This document shows positions 51,646-59,710 of a stretch of DNA of 64,000 nucleotides, piece after piece. The translations under genes and the position numbers were made by a program. Source of the DNA: Stappia taiwanensis (GTDB lineage Bacteria > Pseudomonadota > Alphaproteobacteria > Rhizobiales > Stappiaceae); NCBI RefSeq assembly GCF_014635285.1, contig NZ_BMCR01000004.1, forward strand, positions 124,001 to 188,000, written 5' to 3'. The notes under the pieces are model-generated. The model saw nothing but the letters and a program-made list of their open reading frames with translations, was not told where the DNA came from and made no database searches. Position 1 is the first letter of the stretch; every line of letters starts with the position of its first letter.

Positions 51646-52401
51646 TCATCCGCCGAGCGGACGTCCGGTCACCTTTTCGATTTCCGTAACCAGCGCGGGC
51701 GAGAGCGCACCGGTGATCGGCTTGCCGCGGTCGAGTTCGAAGCGGCGAATGGCATTGGCGGTCTGCTCGCCCGAATACCCATCGACATTCAGCGGACCAT
51801 AGCCCAGCCGGACCAACGCCGCCTGGATGCGCGCCACCCGGGCCCGTTCGCCCGACAGGGTCGTCTCGCTTTGAGAGCCCGTCTGCTGGTGCGCTGCGGG
51901 CGGCTCGGGCGGGGGCACCGGCAGAGGTGGCAGGCCGGCCTCCGGCGCGCCGCTGCCGGTATCCATCGCCAGCCGCGCCAGCAGTCCCTCATCGATCTGG
52001 CCGGTATCTCTCAGGCCGCGACTGCGCTGATAGGCGCGCACGGCCCGGTCCGTCGCCGGTCCCTTGAGCCCGTCGAGGGAACCTTCATAGACGCCGAGGC
52101 GGCGCAGCTCGACCTGAACATCGCGGACCAGCACCCGCTGCGCCGACCTTGCCCGCTCCTCCGCCGGGGTCAGTGCCGGTGCGGGCGGCGGCGCCGCCTT
52201 GCGGGTGGCGAACAGCGGCGCCGGATGCGGCCCCGACTGAAACGCGGTCGCATTGGCGATGATCAGGCAGCCGGTCAGCACCATCACCAGCCAGCCGCCG
52301 GCGGCCACCGGATTGTCGAGCGCCATCGCGCCCAGTCCGGAGGGCTCGGGCTTGGCTGCTGGCGTCTTTCGCCGTGGCGCCTTTCGCTGCGCGCGGCTCA
52401 T
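51646..52401 (-). CDS. Peptidoglycan-binding protein, two PG_binding_1-type repeats
   Basis: 251 residues. One TM helix (GGWLVMVLTGCLIIANATAF, about 35-54) follows a basic cytoplasmic start. Two peptidoglycan-binding repeats are present: VRDVQVELRRLGVYEGSLDGLKGPATDRAVRAYQRSRGL and VARIQAALVRLGYGPLNVDGYSGEQTANAIRRFELDRG, joined by a Pro/Glu-rich linker. It lies 16 bases downstream of the DivJ-like kinase and is probably co-transcribed, linking cell-wall contact to the kinase locus. Confidence 0.86.
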   Translation of the reverse strand: MSRAQRKAPRRKTPAAKPEPSGLGAMALDNPVAAGGWLVMVLTGCLIIANATAFQSGPHPAPLFATRKAAPPPAPALTPAEERARSAQRVLVRDVQVELRRLGVYEGSLDGLKGPATDRAVRAYQRSRGLRDTGQIDEGLLARLAMDTGSGAPEAGLPPLPVPPPEPPAAHQQTGSQSETTLSGERARVARIQAALVRLGYGPLNVDGYSGEQTANAIRRFELDRGKPITGALSPALVTEIEKVTGRPLGG

Positions 52402-52417
52402 GGCTGGTTCTCCCGGC

Positions 52418-54352
52418 TCATGCGATCTTCTGCAAGGCGGTGTGATTGGCGTTGGTGCCGGTTTCCCTCGCTACGTCCTTGCCCGTTTTCCTGTCGCCGG
52501 GCAAGTCCTCGGACCTCTCCCCGCGCGGCACGTGCGAGACGGCCGCGTCGGTGTCTGCCCTTGACGGAACAGCGGCGGCCTGTTCGCCCGTGGCGGCACG
52601 GCGCGGCAAATACACGGTGACCGTCGTCCCCTCGCCCAGCCGGCTTTCCAGGGTCATGCGCCCACCCTGAAGCTCCGCCAGCCCCTTCACCACCGCCAGG
52701 CCGAGGCCCGACCCTTCATGGGTGCGGGCCGTGCCGCTGCTTGCCTGAACGAACGGCAATTGCACCCGCTGGGTGTCTTCCGGGGCAATGCCCGATCCGG
52801 TATCGCGCAAACCGAAGGCCAGCCCTTCACCTTCGAGCCGGGCGAAGATCACCGCCCGCCCGCCAGAGGGCGTGAATTTCAGGGCGTTGGAAATCAGGTT
52901 GAGGGCGATCTGCCGGCAGGCCCTTGCATCGGCGGTGAAGCTACCGATTGCCAGCGGCACATCGCAGCTCAGCCGCACGCCCGCCTTCTGCGCCTGCGGT
53001 TCCATCATCCGGCGGCAGCCATCGAGGCAGGAGCGAATGTCAAACGGTTCGGCAATCGTCTGCGCCTGCCCGGTCTCGATCCGCGTCATGTCGAGCATGT
53101 CGTTGACCACCTGAAGCAGGTGATCTCCGGACTGGTGGATCAACCCGGCATATTCCCGCACCCGCTCCGGATCCGCCGCCGTTTCCGGCAGTTTGCGCAT
53201 CAGGTCGGAGAAGCCGATGATCGCATTGAGCGGCGTGCGCAATTCGTGGCTGACCGTCGCCAGAAAGCGCGACTTCGCCTGATTGGCGCTTTCCGCCTCG
53301 GCCCGAGCGGCGGTCAGTTCTTCCTCCGCCTGCTTGCGCCGGGAGATATCGCGCAAAACACAGACGATCCGCCCGCCCTCGGGTCCCTCCTCCGCCGCCT
53401 TCTTTCTGCGGCAGACCAGTTCCAGCCAGCCGTATTCCGCCATGCCGGTTTCGCCGGGACGGGCCTCGCCGCGACGCACCCGCAGTTCCAAAACGCGCGT
53501 TTCGCCATCGGAAAGGGTGTCGGACAGGGCCTTCAGATAGGCCGGCCGGTCGGCCACATGGATGCGCTGAAACAGGCCATCGCCGAGGATGTCCGCCCGC
53601 GCGGCACCGATGATGCCGCGCGCCGGCGGGGTCGCGAACAGCACCTTGCCGGCGCTGTCATGCACCGAGATCGCATCGGCGACACTGGCGGCGACCAGTC
53701 CGTATTTCTCTTCCTCGCGGCGCAAGAGCGTCGCCTGATGGCGGGCATCGGCCTGGAAACGGACAGCCAGCATCGCCGCGTACAGCAGCGCCAGCCCGCC
53801 GCCGACGGTTTCGACCGGCAGCCAGCCGGCAATCGGAGCAGCCGAGAGCGGCCCGACCAACCCCTGGCCGCCAAGACCGGCCAGCAGCGCCACCAGACCG
53901 CCGACCAGACCGGTGGTCGCGGCGATTGCCTTGCGCGATCCGGCGAAGGCCGCCTCCACGGGCGCGAGAATCACGAAGGGCAGCAGCGGCGAGGCGAGCC
54001 CGCCGGTGAGCCCGGCCAGCGCGGTGAACAGCCCCGCAAACAGGGTCGCCGACATCACCTGGGCGCGGTCATGAGCGCCGGTGCGCGAGACATACATGGC
54101 CAGCGGCAGATGCGTGATCAGCCAGGCGAGAATCAGCGTGAAGAACAGCGTCACCGCCCCGCCTAAGGCCAGCATCAGCGGCAGCAGCGCAAGCGCCAGC
54201 ATGCCGCAGGCAAGATGATCGCGAATGAAGGTGCGATGACGATGGAATGCCCGCGCGTCCGCCGCCGAGGGATGCACCAAGGCATCCACATATCGGCTCA
54301 CCGGCCCGAGGGCTTCCCGCAATTCTGGCATCATTTTCTTATGTCCCGGCAC
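52418..54352 (-). CDS. PAS-domain sensor histidine kinase, DivJ-like
   Basis: 644 residues. The N-terminus has about six TM helices (residues about 48-205) and no large periplasmic domain, as in DivJ. A PAS-like module follows. The H-box is FLATVSHELRTPLNAIIGFSDLM and the HATPase contains LRDTGSGIAPEDTQRVQLPF and GSGLGLAVVKGLAELQGG. It groups with the DivJ/PleC/PdhS kinases by H-box and linker (VVNDMLDMTRIETGQ). Its likely substrate is DivK-type receivers. The match to DivJ rather than another family member is inferred from topology. Confidence 0.68.
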   Translation of the reverse strand: MPGHKKMMPELREALGPVSRYVDALVHPSAADARAFHRHRTFIRDHLACGMLALALLPLMLALGGAVTLFFTLILAWLITHLPLAMYVSRTGAHDRAQVMSATLFAGLFTALAGLTGGLASPLLPFVILAPVEAAFAGSRKAIAATTGLVGGLVALLAGLGGQGLVGPLSAAPIAGWLPVETVGGGLALLYAAMLAVRFQADARHQATLLRREEEKYGLVAASVADAISVHDSAGKVLFATPPARGIIGAARADILGDGLFQRIHVADRPAYLKALSDTLSDGETRVLELRVRRGEARPGETGMAEYGWLELVCRRKKAAEEGPEGGRIVCVLRDISRRKQAEEELTAARAEAESANQAKSRFLATVSHELRTPLNAIIGFSDLMRKLPETAADPERVREYAGLIHQSGDHLLQVVNDMLDMTRIETGQAQTIAEPFDIRSCLDGCRRMMEPQAQKAGVRLSCDVPLAIGSFTADARACRQIALNLISNALKFTPSGGRAVIFARLEGEGLAFGLRDTGSGIAPEDTQRVQLPFVQASSGTARTHEGSGLGLAVVKGLAELQGGRMTLESRLGEGTTVTVYLPRRAATGEQAAAVPSRADTDAAVSHVPRGERSEDLPGDRKTGKDVARETGTNANHTALQKIA

Positions 54353-54639
54353 GCCTGCCGCTTGTTGGCCAAACTGTTCCTCATCGTCACAGGAACGGTT
54401 TAAGGAACCATGAAACGGCGGCGCCGGGCCGTTTTCCCTGAGGCATCCCGGGACCTTTCCGATTTGATTAAAATTTGACGCAAGTTTTCATCAAATTCGC
54501 CTCGAACTTGATGAAAATGCCCTTCGTCCTCGCAACCGGGCGTTCGAACCTCCTTGCTAGGTTTGTCCCATAACGCGCTCCGGCGACCGCATGGCCGGCG
54601 ACCGGAGCCGACCGAACGATATCTACAAGGGCGGCTGTC

Positions 54640-55149
54640 ATGTTCTTTCTTCTCAGAACGGCATTCTGGATCGGGCTGGTGCTCCTGCTCCTGCCGATCG
54701 ACACCGGAAGCGACGAATCGCAGGTCAGTGGCGTCTCGCCGGTTCAGGCGTTCTTCGCCGCGCAATCGACGATCAGCGATCTCTCCGGTTTCTGCGAGCG
54801 CAACCCGGAGACCTGCGAGACCGGCGGTCAGGCGATTGCCCGGATTGGCGCCAAGGCCAAGGTCAGCGCGCAGATGCTCTACGAGTATCTGGAAGAAGAC
54901 GAGACGGCGGCGCGCACCGGTACGCTGACGGCGGCGGACCGCACCCCGGCCTGGACCGGCGATGCGCGGACGGCGGCCTCGCAAGGCCTCGCGCCCCACG
55001 ACAACACCGATGCGACCGACACCGGTGCGGCCGATACTGGTGCGGCCGATACTGGCGCGCAGCTCACCACCCGGCTCAGTGCCCGCAGCGGCGGCGCACC
55101 GGCGGCCCTGCCCCAGCCGAAGCCGATCCGGGGCAACGGCCCGGCCTGA
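54640..55149 (+). CDS. DUF5330 domain protein
   Basis: 169 residues. One N-terminal TM (MFFLLRTAFWIGLVLLLLPI) precedes a short conserved domain (VSPVQAFFAAQSTISDLSGFCERNPETCETGGQAIARIGAKAKVSAQMLYEYLEE) typical of DUF5330. The low-complexity tail contains three 15-bp tandem repeats (55011-55055) encoding a (A/T)DTG unit. Unknown function. A strong terminator follows. Confidence 0.82.
   Translation: MFFLLRTAFWIGLVLLLLPIDTGSDESQVSGVSPVQAFFAAQSTISDLSGFCERNPETCETGGQAIARIGAKAKVSAQMLYEYLEEDETAARTGTLTAADRTPAWTGDARTAASQGLAPHDNTDATDTGAADTGAADTGAQLTTRLSARSGGAPAALPQPKPIRGNGPA
55011..55055. repeat. Three tandem 15-bp repeats in the DUF5330 gene
   Basis: TGCGGCCGATACTGG occurs twice in a row at 55026-55055, preceded by a variant TGCGACCGACACCGG. 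It encodes a five-residue unit (AADTG/ATDTG). In-frame copy-number change would be tolerated. Confidence 0.8.
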
Positions 55150-55282
55150 TCTTTTTCGCCAGGCCGGATGATGTCGCCCCGCAGCGACCCCGACCCGGCA
55201 TCCGAACACCGACGGTTTGGCGGTTCCTTTCCAGACCACGCGATTGTCTTTCGCGCCAACACCTTGGCGGGCCCGTCCCGCC

Positions 55283-55332
55283 AGCCGCAGGCGGGCTGCT
55301 GCCCAATACCGCCTGCGGCTTTTTCTTTTTTC
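55283..55332 (+). terminator. Strong intrinsic terminator after the DUF5330 gene
   Basis: 12-bp perfect stem AGCCGCAGGCGG/CCGCCTGCGGCT with a 14-base loop, followed by TTTTTCTTTTTT. Lies between DUF5330 and sufE on the plus strand. Confidence 0.9.
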
Positions 55333-55445
55333 GCGACACCACGCCGCAGCGCCATCGCCCCCGGTCTGCCCACGCCGACGCACGCAAGGTTTCCCCCGCC
55401 GCCTCGCCGGTCTATATGTCACGGGTAATACCCCTAGAGCAGCAT

Positions 55446-55886
55446 ATGGCGGCCATGACCACGACCCTCGACAGCATTCTCGACGATTTCGCCTTTCTCG
55501 ATGACTGGGAAGACCGCTACAAATACGTCATCGAACTGGGGCGGATGCTGCCGCCCTTCCCGGACGACGAACGCACCGAGGCCAACAAGATCCGCGGCTG
55601 CGTCTCCCAGGTGTGGCTGACCAAATCCGTGGAACGCGACCCGAGCGGCGCGCCGGTGCTGGTCTATGCCGGCGACAGCGATGCGCATATCGTCAAGGGA
55701 CTGGTGGCCATCGTGCTTGCCATGTTCTCCGGCCGCACGGCGCAGGAAATCGCCGAGACCGATGTCGACGCGATCTTCGCGCAGATCGGCCTCAAGGAAC
55801 ACCTGACGCCGCAGCGCTCGAACGGCCTGAAATCCATGGTCGAATCGATCAAGGCGGACGCCCGGTCGGTGCTCGCCCAGGCCTGA
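55446..55886 (+). CDS. sufE: Cysteine desulfuration protein SufE
   Basis: 146 residues from ATG 55446 (ATG 55455 is possible). WEDRYKYVIELGRMLPPFPDDERTEANKIRGCVSQVWL contains the sulfur-accepting cysteine C52. SufE receives sulfur from SufS and passes it to the SUF scaffold for iron-sulfur cluster assembly. The other suf genes are not here. The longer open frame extending upstream is not coding. Confidence 0.94.
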   Translation: MAAMTTTLDSILDDFAFLDDWEDRYKYVIELGRMLPPFPDDERTEANKIRGCVSQVWLTKSVERDPSGAPVLVYAGDSDAHIVKGLVAIVLAMFSGRTAQEIAETDVDAIFAQIGLKEHLTPQRSNGLKSMVESIKADARSVLAQA

Positions 55887-55904
55887 TCCTCCCACCGGTC
55901 GCCG

Positions 55905-56723
55905 CTACCGGCGACTGCCGAGCCCATAGTGCCGGGCCAGCCGGTCGAGGCCGAGGGCCAGAATGACCTTGGCCGAGCGCGCCGGCCAGCCGCGCTCCCG
56001 TTCGACCGCCTCCAGCCCCTTCAGCAGGCAACAGACGTCGACCAGCACGCCGGAGAGCTCCGGTCCGACAGCGTCAAGCGCCCGCTCCATCCGCTGCCGC
56101 GCCGCCATCACCGCGTCGGTCAATTCACCGATGCCGCCGCGCCGGGAGCCGCCGCCGGTCGCCCCCGTCGCCAGCGTTTGCCAGGCCGGGGCGGCCAGAC
56201 CCGGGGCAATCTGACCGAAGGTATGATCGGCCCGCAGCCGCTCGCCCGCCTCGAACTGCTCCTGGCTCAGAAAGGCCTTGCCGTTGCGGGTCCGCCGGGT
56301 GCGCAGCCAGGCAAGCGGGCTTTCCGCGTGATTGACGGTCATCACCTCCACCGTGCCGTCCCGCGCGCGATCCCGGCGCAGCCCACGCGCCTGATGCTGG
56401 GCGCGAAAGCCATCCTCCCCGGCAAGCGCCCGGCGCAGGCGCGCCCGGCCAAGATCCGTGAGCTCGATGGTGCCCGCTTCCGTCATCCGCAGCAACTGCC
56501 GCCGCAGCCCCTGCCCCAGGCTCGCGGCCGGCACGGTCAGCACCGGCGGCGCGCCGGTGCGCGCATCCGCCCGCCCGGCCGCGGCGCGCAGCCGCCAATC
56601 GCCATCGCCGGCACCGCTGCGGTCCACCACCACCCAGACGGAGGCCCGTGACAGGCGTTTCAGCAGGCGCATTAGTGCCCCGCCCTCCTCACTGAGACGC
56701 GCCGATACGGCCCGCCCGCTCAT
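55905..56723 (-). CDS. DUF6456 domain protein, GafZ-like
   Basis: 272 residues from ATG 56723, which overlaps the stop of the DnaA-like gene (ATGA). A winged-helix-like N-terminal part (LLRMTEAGTIELTDLGRARLRR) is followed by the DUF6456 core (NHAESPLAWLRTRR, GKAFLSQEQFEAGERLRADHTFGQ). From memory, this domain is that of GafZ in Caulobacter, described as a transcription anti-terminator needed for GTA expression, and of the C-terminal part of GafA in Rhodobacter. The pairing with a DnaA-domain-IV-like gene supports the same role here, but DUF6456 proteins are also widespread in Rhizobiales. Confidence 0.75.
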   Translation of the reverse strand: MSGRAVSARLSEEGGALMRLLKRLSRASVWVVVDRSGAGDGDWRLRAAAGRADARTGAPPVLTVPAASLGQGLRRQLLRMTEAGTIELTDLGRARLRRALAGEDGFRAQHQARGLRRDRARDGTVEVMTVNHAESPLAWLRTRRTRNGKAFLSQEQFEAGERLRADHTFGQIAPGLAAPAWQTLATGATGGGSRRGGIGELTDAVMAARQRMERALDAVGPELSGVLVDVCCLLKGLEAVERERGWPARSAKVILALGLDRLARHYGLGSRR

Positions 56724-57136
56724 CGCTGCCCCCCGGCCCGAACCGGACACAGCCGCACCAGCCGAAGCCCCGAAGCGATCGCCTCCTCCAGCGCGGAGAG
56801 CGTTGCCTCGAACTCCGGGTCGTCCCGCCGGTCCTCGATCACCCGGCACGCATGAGCGACCGTTGTCCGGTCGCGCCCGAACGTCTGCGCCACCGATGTC
56901 AACGTCCGCTCAAGAACCACATGATGGAGATACATCGACACCTGCCGTGCCAGCGCGGTGCGGGCCGGCCCCCGGCTGCGACGGTCGATGTCCTCCTGCG
57001 TCACCCCAAAGGCCGACATCACACAGGCGGTGACGATCAGCTCAGCCCCCCTGTGTTCCGCGCCCGCGCCCGAAAACGCCCGCTCTTCCTTGTGAAATTT
57101 CGCTGGCCCCTGCATCGGCTGCCCGTGAACAAGCAT
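56720..57136 (-). CDS. DnaA domain IV-like helix-turn-helix protein, GafY-like
   Basis: 138 residues. The start at ATG 57136 is preceded by GGACGGAG at 7-8 bases. The core, ARTALARQVSMYLHHVVLERTLTSVAQTFGRDRTTVAHACRVIEDRRDD, is the DnaA domain IV signature (FGRDRTTVAHA at 87-97), without the ATPase domains. It should bind DNA but not act as an initiator. With the overlapping DUF6456 gene it matches the GafY-GafZ arrangement that activates GTA genes in Caulobacter. The palindrome 26-41 bases upstream may allow self-regulation. Confidence 0.78.
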   Translation of the reverse strand: MLVHGQPMQGPAKFHKEERAFSGAGAEHRGAELIVTACVMSAFGVTQEDIDRRSRGPARTALARQVSMYLHHVVLERTLTSVAQTFGRDRTTVAHACRVIEDRRDDPEFEATLSALEEAIASGLRLVRLCPVRAGGQR

Positions 57137-57161
57137 GGCAATCTCCGTCCAAAAACAATCA

Positions 57162-57177
57162 TAGGTTTATATTCCTA
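57162..57177. promoter_or_regulatory. Palindrome TAGG-(A/T)8-CCTA upstream of the DnaA-like/DUF6456 pair
   Basis: Half sites TAGG (57162-57165) and CCTA (57174-57177) flank TTTATATT. Half sites, spacing and A/T-only spacer are the same as at the GTA promoter (42197-42212), and both continue as CCTATA on the right. It lies 26 bases from the start codon and may overlap the promoter. Confidence 0.55.
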
Positions 57178-57381
57178 TAGATTTACGAGATTTTTCCCGC
57201 GAGGGGATAAATCTTTCACGCCATGCACCAACTCCGCGCATCGCGCGGCGGGTTGTCCGCCCCTCCCCGGCGCCATGTCACACTGGCGACAGCCCGCCCC
57301 AGTCCCCCGCCGCAATCAGCGATGGGCCCGGACGGGCGGCAAGGGCCGGCGTCGCCCGCCCGGCGGCGTTGGAGGGAAACA

Positions 57382-57777
57382 ATGAACGGTATCGGGGACA
57401 AGTCACCGCAAGCGCCGGACGCGGCATCCGCATTGCCCTGTCGTCAGCGCTATCTGATGATGATGGACCGGCTGTTTCCCGACCGCGCGGCACCGCGCCC
57501 CGGCACACGCGATGGCTGCGAGCGCATCAGCCGTGAAGGGCTCCAGGCGCAGCGCGCGCGACTCGCCGCCGCATTGGCTGCGGAAGCGGGGCGCGGCATC
57601 GCCGGCCACTGGAGTTTCGACGCGAACCGTCTGCTGGCCCTGCGTCAGGCCTCGGACCAGTGCCATGCGCTGCTCGACGCCATCGGCCCCGGCACGGCCG
57701 AAAAACCATCGGAGACGCCCGGCAAACGCAAAAACGCCACCGTGGAGACCCACGGCGGCGTTCCGAATTCCATCTGA
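57382..57777 (+). CDS. Hypothetical protein, 131 aa
   Basis: ATG 57382 has GGAGGG 5 bases upstream; the longer frame lacks such support. Segments SALPCRQRYLMMMDRLFPDR and LQAQRARLAAALAAEAGRG suggest a small helical cytoplasmic protein. Not recognised. It faces the mucR gene and ends 13 bases before it. Confidence 0.55.
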   Translation: MNGIGDKSPQAPDAASALPCRQRYLMMMDRLFPDRAAPRPGTRDGCERISREGLQAQRARLAAALAAEAGRGIAGHWSFDANRLLALRQASDQCHALLDAIGPGTAEKPSETPGKRKNATVETHGGVPNSI

Positions 57778-57790
57778 GCCGAAGCTGCGC

Positions 57791-58207
57791 TTACTTGGTG
57801 CGCTTGCGCTGCTGGCCGAGGCCCATCTTCTTGGCGAGCTCCGAACGCGCTGCCGCATAGTTCGGCGCGACCATCGGGTAGTCGCTGGCAAGGCCCCACT
57901 TCTCGCGGTACTCTTCCGGCGACATGTCGTAATGGGTCCGCAGGTGGCGCTTCAGCGACTTGAACTTCTTGCCGTCTTCCAGGCAGATGATGTAGTCGGG
58001 CGTCACCGATTTCTTGAGCGGCACAGCCGGCTTCAGCGGCTCCGGCTCAGGCTCGGCCACTGCATTGCTGGTGCGATGCAGGGCATTGTAAACTTCACTG
58101 ATCAGGCCTGCCAGATCGGTCGATGCCACCGTGTTGTTGGCGACATAGGCCGACACGATGTCGGCAGTCAAGTCAATGAGATTGGCGTCGACAGCCGTTT
58201 CCGTCAT
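57791..58207 (-). CDS. mucR: MucR/Ros family zinc-finger transcriptional regulator
   Basis: 138 residues. Ros/MucR regulator with the zinc-binding set C75, D78, H88, H92 ([19 protein letters not shown]); an aspartate replaces the second cysteine of Ros, as in many MucR proteins. [37 protein letters not shown] is the family C-terminus. It regulates exopolysaccharide, motility and cell-cycle genes in Rhizobiales by binding AT-rich DNA. The N-terminal part carries the oligomerisation region ([27 protein letters not shown]). Confidence 0.95.
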   Translation of the reverse strand: MTETAVDANLIDLTADIVSAYVANNTVASTDLAGLISEVYNALHRTSNAVAEPEPEPLKPAVPLKKSVTPDYIICLEDGKKFKSLKRHLRTHYDMSPEEYREKWGLASDYPMVAPNYAAARSELAKKMGLGQQRKRTK

Positions 58208-58554
58208 AATCCACCCGCTAGTTTTGTCGGTACGTTCGGTAACAGATCAGCAATTTCATGTTCGGCAAACTATGACCGATAGGCGTTACTACCAGTAACC
58301 ACCAGCCGAACTACGATTCAGCCAATCAAATTCAGTGCCTGTTCTATATCGCGCAATTTTTTCAATCACAAGCAAAAAACATAAGATTGATACCGCAAAT
58401 CATCCGGTTTTTTATGAACCGGAGCAGTTTGCCCTAGTCTTCGCAACACTGAACCAAAGCAGACGATCAATAAATTTCCTCAATCCGCCAAGTAGCCCCT
58501 GACCATACAAACCGGCAAGGCGCTGCGCCGGGCCAATCCCCCGACGGCAACGGC
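58208..58554. other. 347-base intergenic region upstream of mucR
   Basis: No gene seen. It is clearly AT-rich, as MucR target and promoter regions usually are. A 7-bp inverted repeat, TCCGGTT/AACCGGA, lies at 58401-58421. Probable mucR promoter with self-regulation; no clear -10/-35 pair was chosen. Confidence 0.5.
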
Positions 58555-58890
58555 TCACTCCTCCGGCTTCGGCATCTCGTCGACCTTGGTCGCCGCACAG
58601 GGGCGATACCCCACTTCCAACGCGGCCTTGGCCAGAAGATGCGCCGACACCGGCGCCGTCAGCAGGAAAAACACCACCCCGGCCAGCGCACGGGTGATCA
58701 CGTCGATCTGATGGGCATGTATGGCCAGGGCAATCAGCATCAGTCCCGAGCCCAGGGTTCCGGCCTTGGAGCCGGCATGCATCCGCATGTAGACGTCCTG
58801 CAGCCGCAGCAACCCGATGGCGGCGATCAAGGCGAAAATCGATCCGACCACCAGAACAACACCAACGGCCACTTCATAAATCGGGGTCAT
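58555..58890 (-). CDS. mnhG: Mrp-type Na+(K+)/H+ antiporter subunit G
   Basis: 111 residues with three TM helices. [54 protein letters not shown] is the MnhG/PhaG/MrpG pattern. Last gene of the A-G operon; overlaps mnhF by 4 bases. A short hydrophilic tail ends DEMPKPEE. Confidence 0.95.
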   Translation of the reverse strand: MTPIYEVAVGVVLVVGSIFALIAAIGLLRLQDVYMRMHAGSKAGTLGSGLMLIALAIHAHQIDVITRALAGVVFFLLTAPVSAHLLAKAALEVGYRPCAATKVDEMPKPEE

Positions 58891-59237
58891 TGTCCGCTCT
58901 CCCGCCGGGCGATGCTGTCCTGAACCTCATCGACAATGGTGGCATCCTTGGCCAGCCCCCGGTTCAGCACGAAACGGGCGAAGGCCACGGTCGCCAGGAA
59001 GCCGACAAGCCCCAGGGCGATGGCGATATCGAGATAAAGGAAATAGTCGGTCTGAACGCCGATGGCGGCGATGAAGCCGATGCCGACCGCGACGAGCATG
59101 TCGAGCGCCACCACCCGGTCCGGAAGGGTCGGCCCGCGCACGATCCGCACAACGATCAGGAAGAACGCCACGGTCAGGATCGCCAGCGAAATATTGACGC
59201 AGACGTCGAGGAACCAGGACGAGAACTCCGGGGTCAT
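58887..59237 (-). CDS. mnhF: Mrp-type cation/H+ antiporter subunit F
   Basis: 116 residues from ATG 59237, which overlaps the mnhE stop (ATGA). [35 protein letters not shown] is the MnhF/MrpF signature. Three TM helices. Overlaps mnhG by 4 bases. Confidence 0.95.
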   Translation of the reverse strand: MTPEFSSWFLDVCVNISLAILTVAFFLIVVRIVRGPTLPDRVVALDMLVAVGIGFIAAIGVQTDYFLYLDIAIALGLVGFLATVAFARFVLNRGLAKDATIVDEVQDSIARRESGQ

Positions 59238-59710
59238 CGGAAGGCCTCCAGGATCTTGCGTTCGAACCCGTTCTTGATGTCGTCGATCGTCGCCTGGGGA
59301 TCGGGCACATCCAGGCAATGCACGTAAAGCACCTTGCGATCCTCCGACACATCGACCGAGAGGGTTCCCGGCGTCAGGGTGATCAGATTGGCCAGCATGG
59401 TGATCTCGAAATCCCGGTCCACCGTCAGCGGATAGGCGATGATGCCCGGCGACAGCTCGATCTTCGGCATCAGCACGATCCGGGCGACCCGCAGGGCCGA
59501 CAGCACCAGCTCATAGACGAACAAAACCGCCAGGCTGACGATCTGCCAGGCCCGATTGAGGTAGCCGGCGGTGCCGACCTGCTCGCGAATGAGGTACAGC
59601 GCACCGGCACCGAGCAGGAAGCCGAAGGCCAGGTTCACCGCTTCGAAACTGCCGGTCACCGCCCCCCAGGACAGGGCCAGCAGAATGTTGATCAGAAACA
59701 GGCCGGTCAT
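59234..59710 (-). CDS. mnhE: Mrp-type cation/H+ antiporter subunit E
   Basis: 158 residues. Two N-terminal TM helices are followed by [59 protein letters not shown], the conserved MnhE block. Overlaps mnhD and mnhF by 4 bases each. Confidence 0.95.
   Translation of the reverse strand: MTGLFLINILLALSWGAVTGSFEAVNLAFGFLLGAGALYLIREQVGTAGYLNRAWQIVSLAVLFVYELVLSALRVARIVLMPKIELSPGIIAYPLTVDRDFEITMLANLITLTPGTLSVDVSEDRKVLYVHCLDVPDPQATIDDIKNGFERKILEAFR

Noticed and set aside
54591-55886. 431-residue plus-strand frame ending as SufE
   Set aside because: Only the last 146 residues are SufE; the upstream part overlaps DUF5330 in another frame and a strong terminator.
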